Positions 1 through 6,148 of a stretch of DNA of 14,970 nt are shown piece by piece (the first letter of the stretch is position 1; each line of letters begins with the position of its first letter). The stretch covers positions 1 through 14,970 of the forward strand of contig CAJWFY010000024.1 in NCBI GenBank assembly GCA_913031655.1. The letters are read 5' to 3'. The notes beneath the pieces were generated by a model that searched no databases, was not told the DNA's origin, and saw only the letters and a program-made list of their open reading frames with translations. This DNA comes from an uncultured Flavobacteriaceae bacterium (GTDB taxonomy: Bacteria; Bacteroidota; Bacteroidia; Flavobacteriales; Flavobacteriaceae). A program made the position numbers and the translations under genes.

Positions 1-74
1 ATCTACAAACCTCTAAGTTGTTTACAGAAATGGCTAAATGGAAAGGAGGTAATTTGTTCACATTAATAGTTTAA
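1..74 (+). CDS. Possible 3' end of a gene entering from the left edge
   Basis: Reading from base 3, the frame is open for 23 codons and ends in TAA at 72-74. The tail reads TEMAKWKGGNLFTLIV and has codon use like the neighbouring genes. Another frame (from base 1) is also open to a TAA at 64-66, so the choice is uncertain. If real, this gene converges with the minus-strand lipoprotein gene and the two stop codons overlap (the minus-strand stop is at 71-73). The piece is too short to assign a family. Confidence 0.3.
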   Translation, partial: LQTSKLFTEMAKWKGGNLFTLIV

Positions 75-616
75 TACCATCCAATCATAAATTTTTTAAT
101 TTTAGAACTGGGCGGGATATTTATTTCTTTAATTTTATTATTTGTTCCAAGTCTTAAATCAATTGGAAGGTTATTTTTATCAATAATAAAATAGGCATCA
201 ATTTCATCTACAAACACTATTATATTATTGATAGTGTTTTGAATTGCAGAAATATTATGTGTATTCTGAATGTCTTCAAAAGTACCATCAACTCTAAGAC
301 CATTTTCTGTTGAGTATTTGTTACTTATAATTTCAATAGTCTCTATTTTTTCATTGATATCATGTTGTTGTTTTGGGGTTAATGTTAATAGATGGTCATT
401 TTGTTTGTCAAAAATTAAATAATTATCATTACCTGAAAACATATAATCCCCTTCACCTATTCTTCTAGAAATTGAATCTAAAACAAATATTGAGTCTAGA
501 TTTTTAATAATTGTTTCTGAGTTTATTTTTCCAACTTTCCCTTTAGCAATTGTATAATCCCCATTTTTACATCCGAAAGTTAAAGTCAATAATAAAATTA
601 GTGTGATTTTTTTCAT
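71..616 (-). CDS. Putative lipoprotein of unknown function
   Basis: The 181-residue product starts MKKITLILLLTLTFGC. This is a short basic N-terminus, a hydrophobic stretch and a relaxed lipobox with the candidate lipidated Cys16, as is common in Bacteroidota. After Cys16 the sequence is KNGD, which does not clearly match a surface-export signal, so periplasmic or outer-membrane placement is open. The mature part is polar and acidic to about residue 100. A section near residues 120-155 (NTINNIIVFVDEIDAYFIIDKNNLPIDLRLG) suggests a small beta-rich domain. I recognise no family. It is divergent from queE across a 75-nt gap holding an inverted repeat. I see no convincing sigma consensus for this strand. 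That it is coding is supported by the signal sequence and the uninterrupted length. Confidence 0.75.
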   Translation of the reverse strand: MKKITLILLLTLTFGCKNGDYTIAKGKVGKINSETIIKNLDSIFVLDSISRRIGEGDYMFSGNDNYLIFDKQNDHLLTLTPKQQHDINEKIETIEIISNKYSTENGLRVDGTFEDIQNTHNISAIQNTINNIIVFVDEIDAYFIIDKNNLPIDLRLGTNNKIKEINIPPSSKIKKFMIGWY

Positions 617-653
617 GTTTATATAAAAGATTGTTAAAAGTAATAATTCCTTT

Positions 654-679
654 TATATCATAATTGATTTTATGATATA
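654..679. repeat. Perfect 10-bp inverted repeat between divergent genes
   Basis: TATATCATAA at 654-663 and TTATGATATA at 670-679 are exact reverse complements separated by TTGATT. The dyad lies between the lipoprotein start (616) and the queE start (692), immediately upstream of the -7-like box at 680-687, so a bound protein could control one or both genes. It is almost entirely A/T, and AT-rich DNA produces such dyads by chance, so operator function is an inference. Confidence 0.45.
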
Positions 680-687
680 TATATTTG
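680..687 (+). promoter_or_regulatory. Candidate -7 box for queE (TATATTTG)
   Basis: TATATTTG exactly matches the Bacteroidota -7 consensus TAnnTTTG. It ends 4 nt before the queE ATG, so transcription would start at or next to the start codon and the mRNA would be leaderless or nearly so. No TTG or TTTG lies at the usual 19-20 nt upstream; the nearest TTG (664-666) is only 13 nt away. The promoter is therefore only half supported. Confidence 0.35.
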
Positions 688-691
688 CTGC

Positions 692-1324
692 ATGATTTCA
701 AATGATGATACTATAAAAATAAATCAAGGTGTTTTACTTCCTTTAATGGAAGCATTTTATACAATTCAAGGAGAAGGTTTTTATAAAGGATCAGCAGCAT
801 ATTTCATAAGATTAGGTGGGTGTGATGTCGGGTGCCATTGGTGCGATGTTAAAGAAAGTTGGGATGCAAGTATTCATCCTCCTACAGATATTCTAAGTAT
901 TGTTAGAGAGGCTAAAATACATTCTAAAACTGTTGTTGTTACAGGTGGAGAACCATTGATGTGGGACATGTTTCCTTTAACAAAATTATTAAAGAAAAAT
1001 AATATTAAAACACACATTGAAACCTCTGGTGCTTATAAAATGACTGGAAATTGGGACTGGATTTGCTTGTCGCCCAAAAAAAATAAAAATCCTTTAGATG
1101 AAGCATATGTTAGAGCAAATGAATTAAAAATGATAATACACAATTTAAATGATTTGAAATTTGCTGAAAATGAATCTAATAAGGTAAATAAAGATTGTAT
1201 TTTATACCTTCAACCTGAATGGAGTAAAAGAGATAAAATTATGCCAATTATAGTTGACTACGTAATGCGTAACGATAAATGGAGGGTGTCACTTCAAACT
1301 CACAAGTATTTAAATATTCCTTAA
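692..1324 (+). CDS. queE: 7-carboxy-7-deazaguanine synthase (QueE), radical SAM enzyme
   Basis: This cytoplasmic enzyme converts 6-carboxy-tetrahydropterin to 7-carboxy-7-deazaguanine, the ring-contracting step towards preQ0 and queuosine in tRNA. The 210-residue protein carries the radical-SAM cluster motif CxxxCxxC (Cys44, Cys48, Cys51 in GGCDVGCHWCD), preceded by the QueE signature FYTIQGEGF. The SAM-binding TGGEP lies at 84-88, and the usual C-terminal ending RVSLQTHKYLNIP is present. Cys44-Cys51 spacing is canonical rather than the expanded form of some QueE proteins. The start at 692 keeps the pre-motif LPLMEAF segment found in the family; the next Met (residue 19) would cut into it. 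No other queuosine gene is in the window, so it stands alone here. It is divergent from the lipoprotein gene. Confidence 0.95.
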   Translation: MISNDDTIKINQGVLLPLMEAFYTIQGEGFYKGSAAYFIRLGGCDVGCHWCDVKESWDASIHPPTDILSIVREAKIHSKTVVVTGGEPLMWDMFPLTKLLKKNNIKTHIETSGAYKMTGNWDWICLSPKKNKNPLDEAYVRANELKMIIHNLNDLKFAENESNKVNKDCILYLQPEWSKRDKIMPIIVDYVMRNDKWRVSLQTHKYLNIP

Positions 1325-1425
1325 ATCCAAAGATATATTTTAGTAAATCGATGTAAATTTTGAGACTCTAAATTCGATTACAACTCTAAAATAATTTCTT
1401 AAAATTAGTAAGTGTATTTTTTCTA

Positions 1426-1455
1426 TTGATTTAGGTTTAACGTTTTTTATATTTG
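1426..1455 (+). promoter_or_regulatory. Bacteroidota-type promoter for the S1/P1 nuclease gene
   Basis: TTG at 1426-1428 is followed by 19 nt and then TATATTTG at 1448-1455, a full match to the -33/-7 consensus of the Bacteroidota housekeeping sigma factor (TTG, about 19 nt, TAnnTTTG). Transcription would begin near 1460, giving a leader of about 45 nt before the ATG at 1506. The rest of the 181-nt gap after queE holds only a weak bulged hairpin (1346-1379) and a direct repeat ACTCTAAA at 1365 and 1383. I see no other element there. Confidence 0.65.
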
Positions 1456-1505
1456 AATATAATATCAACAAGAATTAAAAAATCTTATAATTAATATAAA
1501 TATTT

Positions 1506-2276
1506 ATGTATAAAAAAATATCAATTTTACTTTTATTAATATTCTCTCAAACATTACATAGTAACGAAGATGTTTGGGGAAGAGTAGGGCATCAAGTAAT
1601 AGGTGAGATTGCAACCCAGAATCTATCTCCAAATGCTTTAAGTGAAATTTACAAAATATTGGATGGTCAATCGCTTGCTTTAGTTAGTACTTGGGCTGAT
1701 GAAATGAGATCAAATCCTGAATTTAGAAAGTATAATTCTTGGCATTATGTTAATATGCCTTTAGATAAGGAGTATCATGAGATTATCAAAAACCCAAAGG
1801 GTGATATAATTAAGGCAATTAATAAATGTATAGAAGTATTAAAAAAAGAAAAATCTTCTAAAGAGATGAAATCATTTTATTTAAAATATTTAGTTCACCT
1901 AGTGGGTGACATTCATCAACCTCTACATGTTGGAAGATTCGAAGACAGAGGAGGTAATGATATTAAAATTGATTTTTTAGGGAAAGTTTCGAACTTACAT
2001 AGAGTCTGGGATACTCAAATCATTGAATATTATACACTTGATTATAAAAGTTTATCGAATGAACTGTTAAATAAACAAAAAACTCAAGTATCATTGAGTC
2101 CTAAAGATTGGTCTTTCGAATCCCAACAACAAGTAAAAAAAATATATTCTCAAATTTTACTTAAAAAAAACATAAATAGTGAGTACATAGAAAAAAACTT
2201 TTCTCTGATTAAAAGTCAACTACATAAGGGGGGATTAACACTTGCTGCAGTTTTGAATGATATTTTTAAAAAATAA
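1506..2276 (+). CDS. Secreted S1/P1-type zinc nuclease
   Basis: S1/P1 nucleases are tri-zinc phosphodiesterases that cut single-stranded DNA and RNA and remove 3'-phosphates from mononucleotides. This 256-residue protein has an N-terminal signal peptide (residues 1 to about 23: MYKKISILLLLIFSQ...) followed directly by WGRVGH, in which the mature N-terminal Trp is itself a zinc ligand in the family. All nine expected ligands can be placed with family spacing: Trp24, His29, Asp65, His80, His131, Asp135, His141, His165 and Asp169. The motif HLVGDIHQPLH (131-141) is diagnostic. Correct function would need cleavage just before Trp24. The likely role is scavenging phosphate and nucleosides from extracellular nucleic acid. 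It appears to be a single-gene unit with its own promoter, converging on the M28 peptidase gene. Confidence 0.93.
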   Translation: MYKKISILLLLIFSQTLHSNEDVWGRVGHQVIGEIATQNLSPNALSEIYKILDGQSLALVSTWADEMRSNPEFRKYNSWHYVNMPLDKEYHEIIKNPKGDIIKAINKCIEVLKKEKSSKEMKSFYLKYLVHLVGDIHQPLHVGRFEDRGGNDIKIDFLGKVSNLHRVWDTQIIEYYTLDYKSLSNELLNKQKTQVSLSPKDWSFESQQQVKKIYSQILLKKNINSEYIEKNFSLIKSQLHKGGLTLAAVLNDIFKK

Positions 2277-2323
2277 AAACTGCATAAAAAATAAATATTT
2301 TTTTATTAATAATTTTATTTTTT
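2268..2323. terminator. Candidate bidirectional terminator made of nested A/T inverted repeats
   Basis: An 11-bp perfect inverted repeat (AAAAAATAAAA at 2268-2278, TTTTATTTTTT at 2313-2323) encloses a second dyad (AAAAAATA at 2286-2293, TATTTTTT at 2296-2303). The outer arms contain the stop codons of both convergent genes. On each strand the right arm gives a run of U. With no G/C pairs the hairpin would be weak, so terminator function is inferred mainly from the convergent setting. Confidence 0.35.
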
Positions 2324-3694
2324 TTCAGGTGGTGGTGGAGCTTTAGGATCTTTATCGTTTACACCCAGTTCAACTCTCATTGGTTCCGCAACTTCGTCTC
2401 CAATTGGAGGAGGTGGAACAAGATTAAACATCATTTCCCTTCCTCCCATGTTGAATTTCATTTTTTTATCTATAAATTCAATATCTATACCTGCCATAGT
2501 GATTTTAAACTTGTTGTCTCCAAGGGCACTTAATTCCATAGCTTCATCATTACTTCTTCCATTAGGAACCATTGCTAAGTTTCCATTAAGTTCAATAATT
2601 TTCATTTCAGTAGGAAATTGAGGATTACTATAAACACCAGTAAAATGTTTTAAGTCATCAACAGACACTACAACCTTTTCAGGCTTTGGATCAACTATAA
2701 TTCTTCTATCTCTATTTGCTATATTCCATGCAGTATAGAAAATAAGTTTAGATCTTCTTTCTAACAGATCATATTCAATTTTGTCTGGTGTGTCAGTTAT
2801 TTTGTGGTAATCCTCATGAGTTCCAGTGAAATAAAAGATTATAGGAATACCGTTTTTTGCAAAATTATAGTGATCACTTCTGTAATAAAACCTATTAGAA
2901 TCTTCTTTATCATTAAACCTGTAATCAAGTGTCATATTAACAGTTTCTTTATTTGTTTCTTCAGATAGATTGTGAAGGTCATTACTATCGTGATTTGAGC
3001 CTATTAAATAAATATAATCATCGTTTTCAGCTTCTCTGGTTGGATCAATACGTCCAATCATATCTACATTCAAGTTAACCACAGTATTTTCTAATGGATA
3101 AACAGGATTGTCAGTATAGTATTTAGATCCTAAAAGCCCTTTTTCTTCCCCAGTTACATGAAGAAAAACTATAGATCTTTTAGGTCCTTTTCCTTTGTCA
3201 ACAGCTTTTTTAAATGCTTGGGCTATTTCTAATAAAGCTACAGTTCCAGAGCCGTCATCATCAGCACCATTATAAATCTCACCATCTTTATCAATCCCAA
3301 CATGATCAAGGTGAGCAGAAAGTATTACATATTCTTCCGGTTTTTCAGAGCCTTTTATAATTGCAATTACATTTTCACTATCTACTGTACTTCCAGGGTT
3401 ACCTCTTCTGCCTCTCATCTTTAATGTCATTGGCTGAAAATAATCTCCATCTAGATCTCCAGCTTCAACTCCGATGGATTTATAGTAATTCCTTAAATAT
3501 TCTACAGCTTTTTTTTGTCCTTCTTTACCAGTGTCTCTTCCTTCAAATTCATCAGAAGCATATATATAAAGATGTTCACTTAAATCTTCAGCACTTATTG
3601 TCTTTGCAAATCTCTTTGCTTTTGATAATTGTGAATAAGAAAAATTTATTGTCAGCAATGAGATAACAATAAAAGAAAAAATATTTTTTATCAT
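2315..3694 (-). CDS. Secreted M28-family zinc aminopeptidase
   Basis: The 459-residue protein starts with a signal peptide ending near SYSQ (about residue 22). The di-zinc M28 metallopeptidase domain then spans roughly 40-330. The co-catalytic site is complete: His128 (SAHLDHVG), Asp145 (NGADDDGSG), catalytic Glu183 with ligand Glu184 (TGEEKG), Asp211 (NVDMIGR) and His297 (HEDYHKITDTPDKI). Family members remove N-terminal residues from peptides outside the cytoplasm. A C-terminal extension (about 345-430), beginning FTGVYSNPQFPTEMKI, resembles the small beta domain appended to other Bacteroidota secreted hydrolases. It ends in proline-rich segments (PPPP at 427-430 and again near the C-terminus) with no sorting domain evident. 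It lies 93 nt downstream of the DUF3050 gene on the same strand, with no promoter match seen in that gap, so co-transcription is possible. Substrate specificity cannot be read from the sequence. Confidence 0.92.
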   Translation of the reverse strand: MIKNIFSFIVISLLTINFSYSQLSKAKRFAKTISAEDLSEHLYIYASDEFEGRDTGKEGQKKAVEYLRNYYKSIGVEAGDLDGDYFQPMTLKMRGRRGNPGSTVDSENVIAIIKGSEKPEEYVILSAHLDHVGIDKDGEIYNGADDDGSGTVALLEIAQAFKKAVDKGKGPKRSIVFLHVTGEEKGLLGSKYYTDNPVYPLENTVVNLNVDMIGRIDPTREAENDDYIYLIGSNHDSNDLHNLSEETNKETVNMTLDYRFNDKEDSNRFYYRSDHYNFAKNGIPIIFYFTGTHEDYHKITDTPDKIEYDLLERRSKLIFYTAWNIANRDRRIIVDPKPEKVVVSVDDLKHFTGVYSNPQFPTEMKIIELNGNLAMVPNGRSNDEAMELSALGDNKFKITMAGIDIEFIDKKMKFNMGGREMMFNLVPPPPIGDEVAEPMRVELGVNDKDPKAPPPPEKK

Positions 3695-3787
3695 GGTTTA
3701 TTTATTTTAATGAAAGGGAAGTTATGAAAAAAAACTAATATTGGTTTAGCTTATAATAAGAACTTAGTTAAGTGATTGCTAAAATCA

Positions 3788-4552
3788 TCAATTAATCTTT
3801 TGAGAAATGTGATCCCATAATTTTATTCTCATTTTTAATGCCTTTTCTGAAACAATTATTGCTTCGTTCCATTTATTTTCATCACCTCCACAAAGTTCTT
3901 GAATCATTTTAAGAGCCATTGGGCCATGCTCATCTGAATCTATTTCAATATGTCTTTCTAAATAATAAATTAATGATTCAGTTTTTATAGAATTTTCTTG
4001 AGAAAGTTTTTTTACAATTTCAATAAACATATCTGGAATAAGATCTTCTCTTCCAAAAGTGAATACACTAGCGATCAAATGATTCTTATTTGATCTGATT
4101 ATTTTAAATGTAAAATCCATAAATTCCTTTATTTCTTTTGGAATTTCGATGTCATTTATTGTTTTTTCATAAGATTTATTCAAACTAATTTTTTTTATAA
4201 ATTTATTTATTAATGAAAGATCAGCTCCAATGTCTTTCATAGATTCTAAGTAAAGTTCAAAATGACTTTTGGGATTATTATTTAAGTCTACATCGCTTTC
4301 TTCTGCTAAAACTATTTCATTGACTAGTCTGCCTGAAAAATTATTTAAATTAGGCACCCATGGCACATCTATACAAGTTAGATTTCGTTGTAGGGCTTTA
4401 ATTAGTGACATAAAATCCCAAACGGCAAAAACATGAATTTCCATGAAGCTAGTCAGCTTTTTCTTTGTATCAAGTTGATTGTAAAGAGGGTGAGAAATCA
4501 ACCTTGATCTGGTTTTAGATAAACTTTTTTCTAGTCTTTGAATATTTGTCAT
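3788..4552 (-). CDS. DUF3050 family protein (heme-oxygenase-like fold)
   Basis: The 254-residue, helix-rich cytoplasmic protein has no signal peptide. The segment around residues 38-55 (MEIHVFAVWDFMSLIKALQ) and the later ERHIEIDSDEHGPMA (199-213) are hallmarks I recognise from DUF3050, a Bacteroidota-rich family grouped with the heme-oxygenase-like fold. His201, Asp205 and His209 are spaced four apart, as on one helix face, and Glu38/His40 and Glu79/Glu84 provide further possible ligands. This resembles the non-heme di-metal oxidase branch of the fold more than heme oxygenase itself. No biochemical role is known to me. It is divergent from the LysE exporter gene (67 nt apart) and upstream of the M28 peptidase gene on the same strand. 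The family call is firm; metal binding is inference. Confidence 0.82.
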   Translation of the reverse strand: MTNIQRLEKSLSKTRSRLISHPLYNQLDTKKKLTSFMEIHVFAVWDFMSLIKALQRNLTCIDVPWVPNLNNFSGRLVNEIVLAEESDVDLNNNPKSHFELYLESMKDIGADLSLINKFIKKISLNKSYEKTINDIEIPKEIKEFMDFTFKIIRSNKNHLIASVFTFGREDLIPDMFIEIVKKLSQENSIKTESLIYYLERHIEIDSDEHGPMALKMIQELCGGDENKWNEAIIVSEKALKMRIKLWDHISQKIN

Positions 4553-4565
4553 AAAATTTTTTGAG

Positions 4566-4573
4566 CAAAATTA
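4566..4573 (-). promoter_or_regulatory. Candidate -7 box for the DUF3050 gene (TAATTTTG)
   Basis: On the minus strand the sequence reads TAATTTTG, matching TAnnTTTG, and ends 13 nt before the DUF3050 start codon. No TTG is found about 19 nt further upstream on that strand, so only half of the promoter consensus is present. No full match was found for the divergent LysE gene. Confidence 0.3.
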
Positions 4574-4619
4574 ACACATACTTTATAATTTTAATTACAT
4601 AATTTGTTAAATTTAATTT

Positions 4620-5231
4620 ATGAATTATGACATTGTTTTAACTTTTGTTCTATCATCTTTAGCACTAACTATTTCACCAGGTCCAGATATTTTATTTGTT
4701 ATTTCTCAAAGTTTTAATAAAGGAAAAAAACAGGCTATAATGACATCTTTAGGATTAACTACCGGCTTATTTTTCCATACTTTTTTATTAATTATTGGTT
4801 TTTCATTATTAATAAAAGAAAATCAAAATTTATTTTTTGTTTTAAAGTTTTTAGGAGCTTCTTACCTTATTTTTTTAGCTTTCAAAACTTTTCAAAATCG
4901 AAAAGAAATATATCAAAATGATTTGCCAATTAGATTTATATCTAATGATTTTAAAAGAGGGCTGTTAATGAACTTATTAAATCCAAAAGTTAGTTTATTT
5001 TTTATTGTGTTGTTTCCAAGTTTTTTATTTCATGACAATTTAAATAGTCAAATTCAATTTGCTATATTGGGAATACTATTTTGGATTCAAGCTACTTTTG
5101 TTTTTGTCACTGTTTCTTTATTCGCTTCAAGTCTCAAGGCACTAGTTTATAAAGATAGTTTGTTTGCAAAAAATTTATTCTGGCTAGAAATATTTGTTTA
5201 TATATTTATTTCTATATGGATATTCATTTAA
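4620..5231 (+). CDS. LysE/RhtB-family amino-acid exporter
   Basis: The 203-residue integral membrane protein has about six hydrophobic segments. It carries the family's N-terminal signature SPGPDILFVISQS (19-31), followed by a Gly/Thr-rich second helix (GLTTGLFFHTF), LKFLGASYLIFLAFKTF in the third segment, and the central MNLLNPKVSLFF motif typical of LysE/RhtB. Such proteins export amino acids or related small metabolites by exchange with the proton gradient; the substrate here cannot be predicted. Length is normal for the family. It starts the plus-strand block and lies 12 nt upstream of the HMG-CoA lyase gene, so the two are probably co-transcribed. A link to export of leucine-related compounds would be speculation. 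Confidence 0.9.
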   Translation: MNYDIVLTFVLSSLALTISPGPDILFVISQSFNKGKKQAIMTSLGLTTGLFFHTFLLIIGFSLLIKENQNLFFVLKFLGASYLIFLAFKTFQNRKEIYQNDLPIRFISNDFKRGLLMNLLNPKVSLFFIVLFPSFLFHDNLNSQIQFAILGILFWIQATFVFVTVSLFASSLKALVYKDSLFAKNLFWLEIFVYIFISIWIFI

Positions 5232-5243
5232 ATTAGTGATAAT

Positions 5244-6110
5244 ATGTCTTTAATCAAGGTTGTAGAATGTTCTAGAGATGCAATGCAAGGAATTAAGAAT
5301 TGGATTCCCTCAAAAGATAAAATTTCTTACTTACAATCTGTTCTTTCGGTAGGTTTCGATGTTGTTGATTTTGGAAGTTTTGTTTCGCCTACTGCGATTC
5401 CTCAGTTGAGAGATACAGGTTATGTTTTAGATAATTTGGATTTAAGTCTAACTAAATCTAAATTATTAGCTATTGTTGCTAACGTAAGAGGAGCTAAAGA
5501 TGCATGTAGTTTCTCTCAAATTGATTATTTAGGCTATCCTTTTTCGATTTCTGAAAATTTTCAAATGAGAAACACAAATAAATCGATTAAAGAATCGATT
5601 ATAGAATTAGAAAGTATTATAAACTTAACAGAAATTCATAATAAAAATATTGTTGTTTATTTATCTATGGGTTTTGGAAACCCCTACGGAGACTACTGGA
5701 ATTATGAAATTGTAGAAAGTTGGATTGACTTACTGAGTCAGATGAATATTAAGAATATTTCTTTGTCTGATACAATTGGATCTGCAAAAGAATCTGATAT
5801 TTTACAAATTTTTTCTAATTCAGTACTAAAATATCCTGAAATTGAATTTGGTGCTCATTTTCACACAAAACCAGATCAATGGTACAATAAAATTAATGCA
5901 GCTTACAGTTCAGGGTGTAGAGTTTTTGACGGAGCTATTCAAGGTTTTGGTGGATGTCCAATGGCCAAGGATGATCTCACGGGAAATTTCCCTACTGAAA
6001 AAATAATCACCTATTTTAATTCTAAAAAGATCTCTTTAAATATTAATTCTCTGAACTTCGAATCATGCTATAATAATGCTTCAAAACTTTTTAACAAATT
6101 TAAGTCTTAA
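5244..6110 (+). CDS. Hydroxymethylglutaryl-CoA lyase
   Basis: This TIM-barrel lyase splits 3-hydroxy-3-methylglutaryl-CoA into acetyl-CoA and acetoacetate, the last step of leucine degradation. In the 288-residue protein the catalytic Arg11-Asp12 are present in ECSRDAMQG, in place of the more usual EVGPRDGLQ. The metal ligands His205 and His207 (GAHFHTKP) and the active-site Cys238 in the GFGGCPMA loop are also present, with Asn248 as the probable further ligand. The loop between Cys238 and Asn248 is one residue longer than in the human enzyme, and as far as I recall this is usual in the flavobacterial branch. There is no targeting sequence, so it is cytoplasmic. It follows the LysE gene by 12 nt and precedes guaB by 38 nt. 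The symbol is left blank because mvaB/hmgL use varies. A related aldolase-type lyase is the main alternative. Confidence 0.88.
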   Translation: MSLIKVVECSRDAMQGIKNWIPSKDKISYLQSVLSVGFDVVDFGSFVSPTAIPQLRDTGYVLDNLDLSLTKSKLLAIVANVRGAKDACSFSQIDYLGYPFSISENFQMRNTNKSIKESIIELESIINLTEIHNKNIVVYLSMGFGNPYGDYWNYEIVESWIDLLSQMNIKNISLSDTIGSAKESDILQIFSNSVLKYPEIEFGAHFHTKPDQWYNKINAAYSSGCRVFDGAIQGFGGCPMAKDDLTGNFPTEKIITYFNSKKISLNINSLNFESCYNNASKLFNKFKS

Positions 6111-6116
6111 TTTTAG

Positions 6117-6124
6117 TATATTTA
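6117..6124 (+). promoter_or_regulatory. guaB: Weak -7-like box before guaB (TATATTTA)
   Basis: TATATTTA differs from TAnnTTTG only at the last base and sits directly before the palindrome at 6128-6147. If it is used, transcription would start at about the first base of the palindrome. No TTG lies about 19 nt upstream, so guaB could equally be read through from the HMG-CoA lyase gene. Confidence 0.25.
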
Positions 6125-6127
6125 CAT

Positions 6128-6147
6128 GCAATTAACAGGTTAATTGC
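6128..6147. promoter_or_regulatory. 20-bp palindrome abutting the guaB start codon (candidate operator or leader hairpin)
   Basis: GCAATTAAC (6128-6136), a two-base AG centre and GTTAATTGC (6139-6147) form a perfect 9-bp inverted repeat. It ends one base before the guaB ATG at 6149. In RNA it could fold as an 8-bp stem with a CAGG tetraloop covering the whole ribosome-landing region. In DNA it has the size and symmetry of an operator for a dimeric regulator. The flanking bases do not extend the symmetry. It does not match the E. coli PurR box. The function is inferred from position and symmetry only. Confidence 0.5.
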
Positions 6148-6148
6148 T

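Noticed and set aside
617..691. preQ1-type riboswitch before queE
   Set aside because: The leader would be only a few bases long and no pseudoknot-like G/C arms are present.
1346..1390. Bulged hairpin (AATCG...CGATT with inner AATTT...AAATT) and direct repeat ACTCTAAA after queE
   Set aside because: The stems are short and interrupted, with no U-tract; too weak to call a terminator or small RNA.
3361..3666. Plus-strand open frame of 101 codons inside the M28 gene
   Set aside because: It lies fully antisense to a clearly conserved peptidase region and its translation (runs of Leu/Gln) is typical of a shadow frame.
4565..4614. Half-site similarity between the DUF3050/LysE gap (GCAAAATTAAC, GTTAAATTT) and the guaB palindrome
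   Set aside because: The arms differ by inserted bases and are about 29 nt apart; similar A/T words occur elsewhere, for example near 13042, so I do not claim a shared operator.
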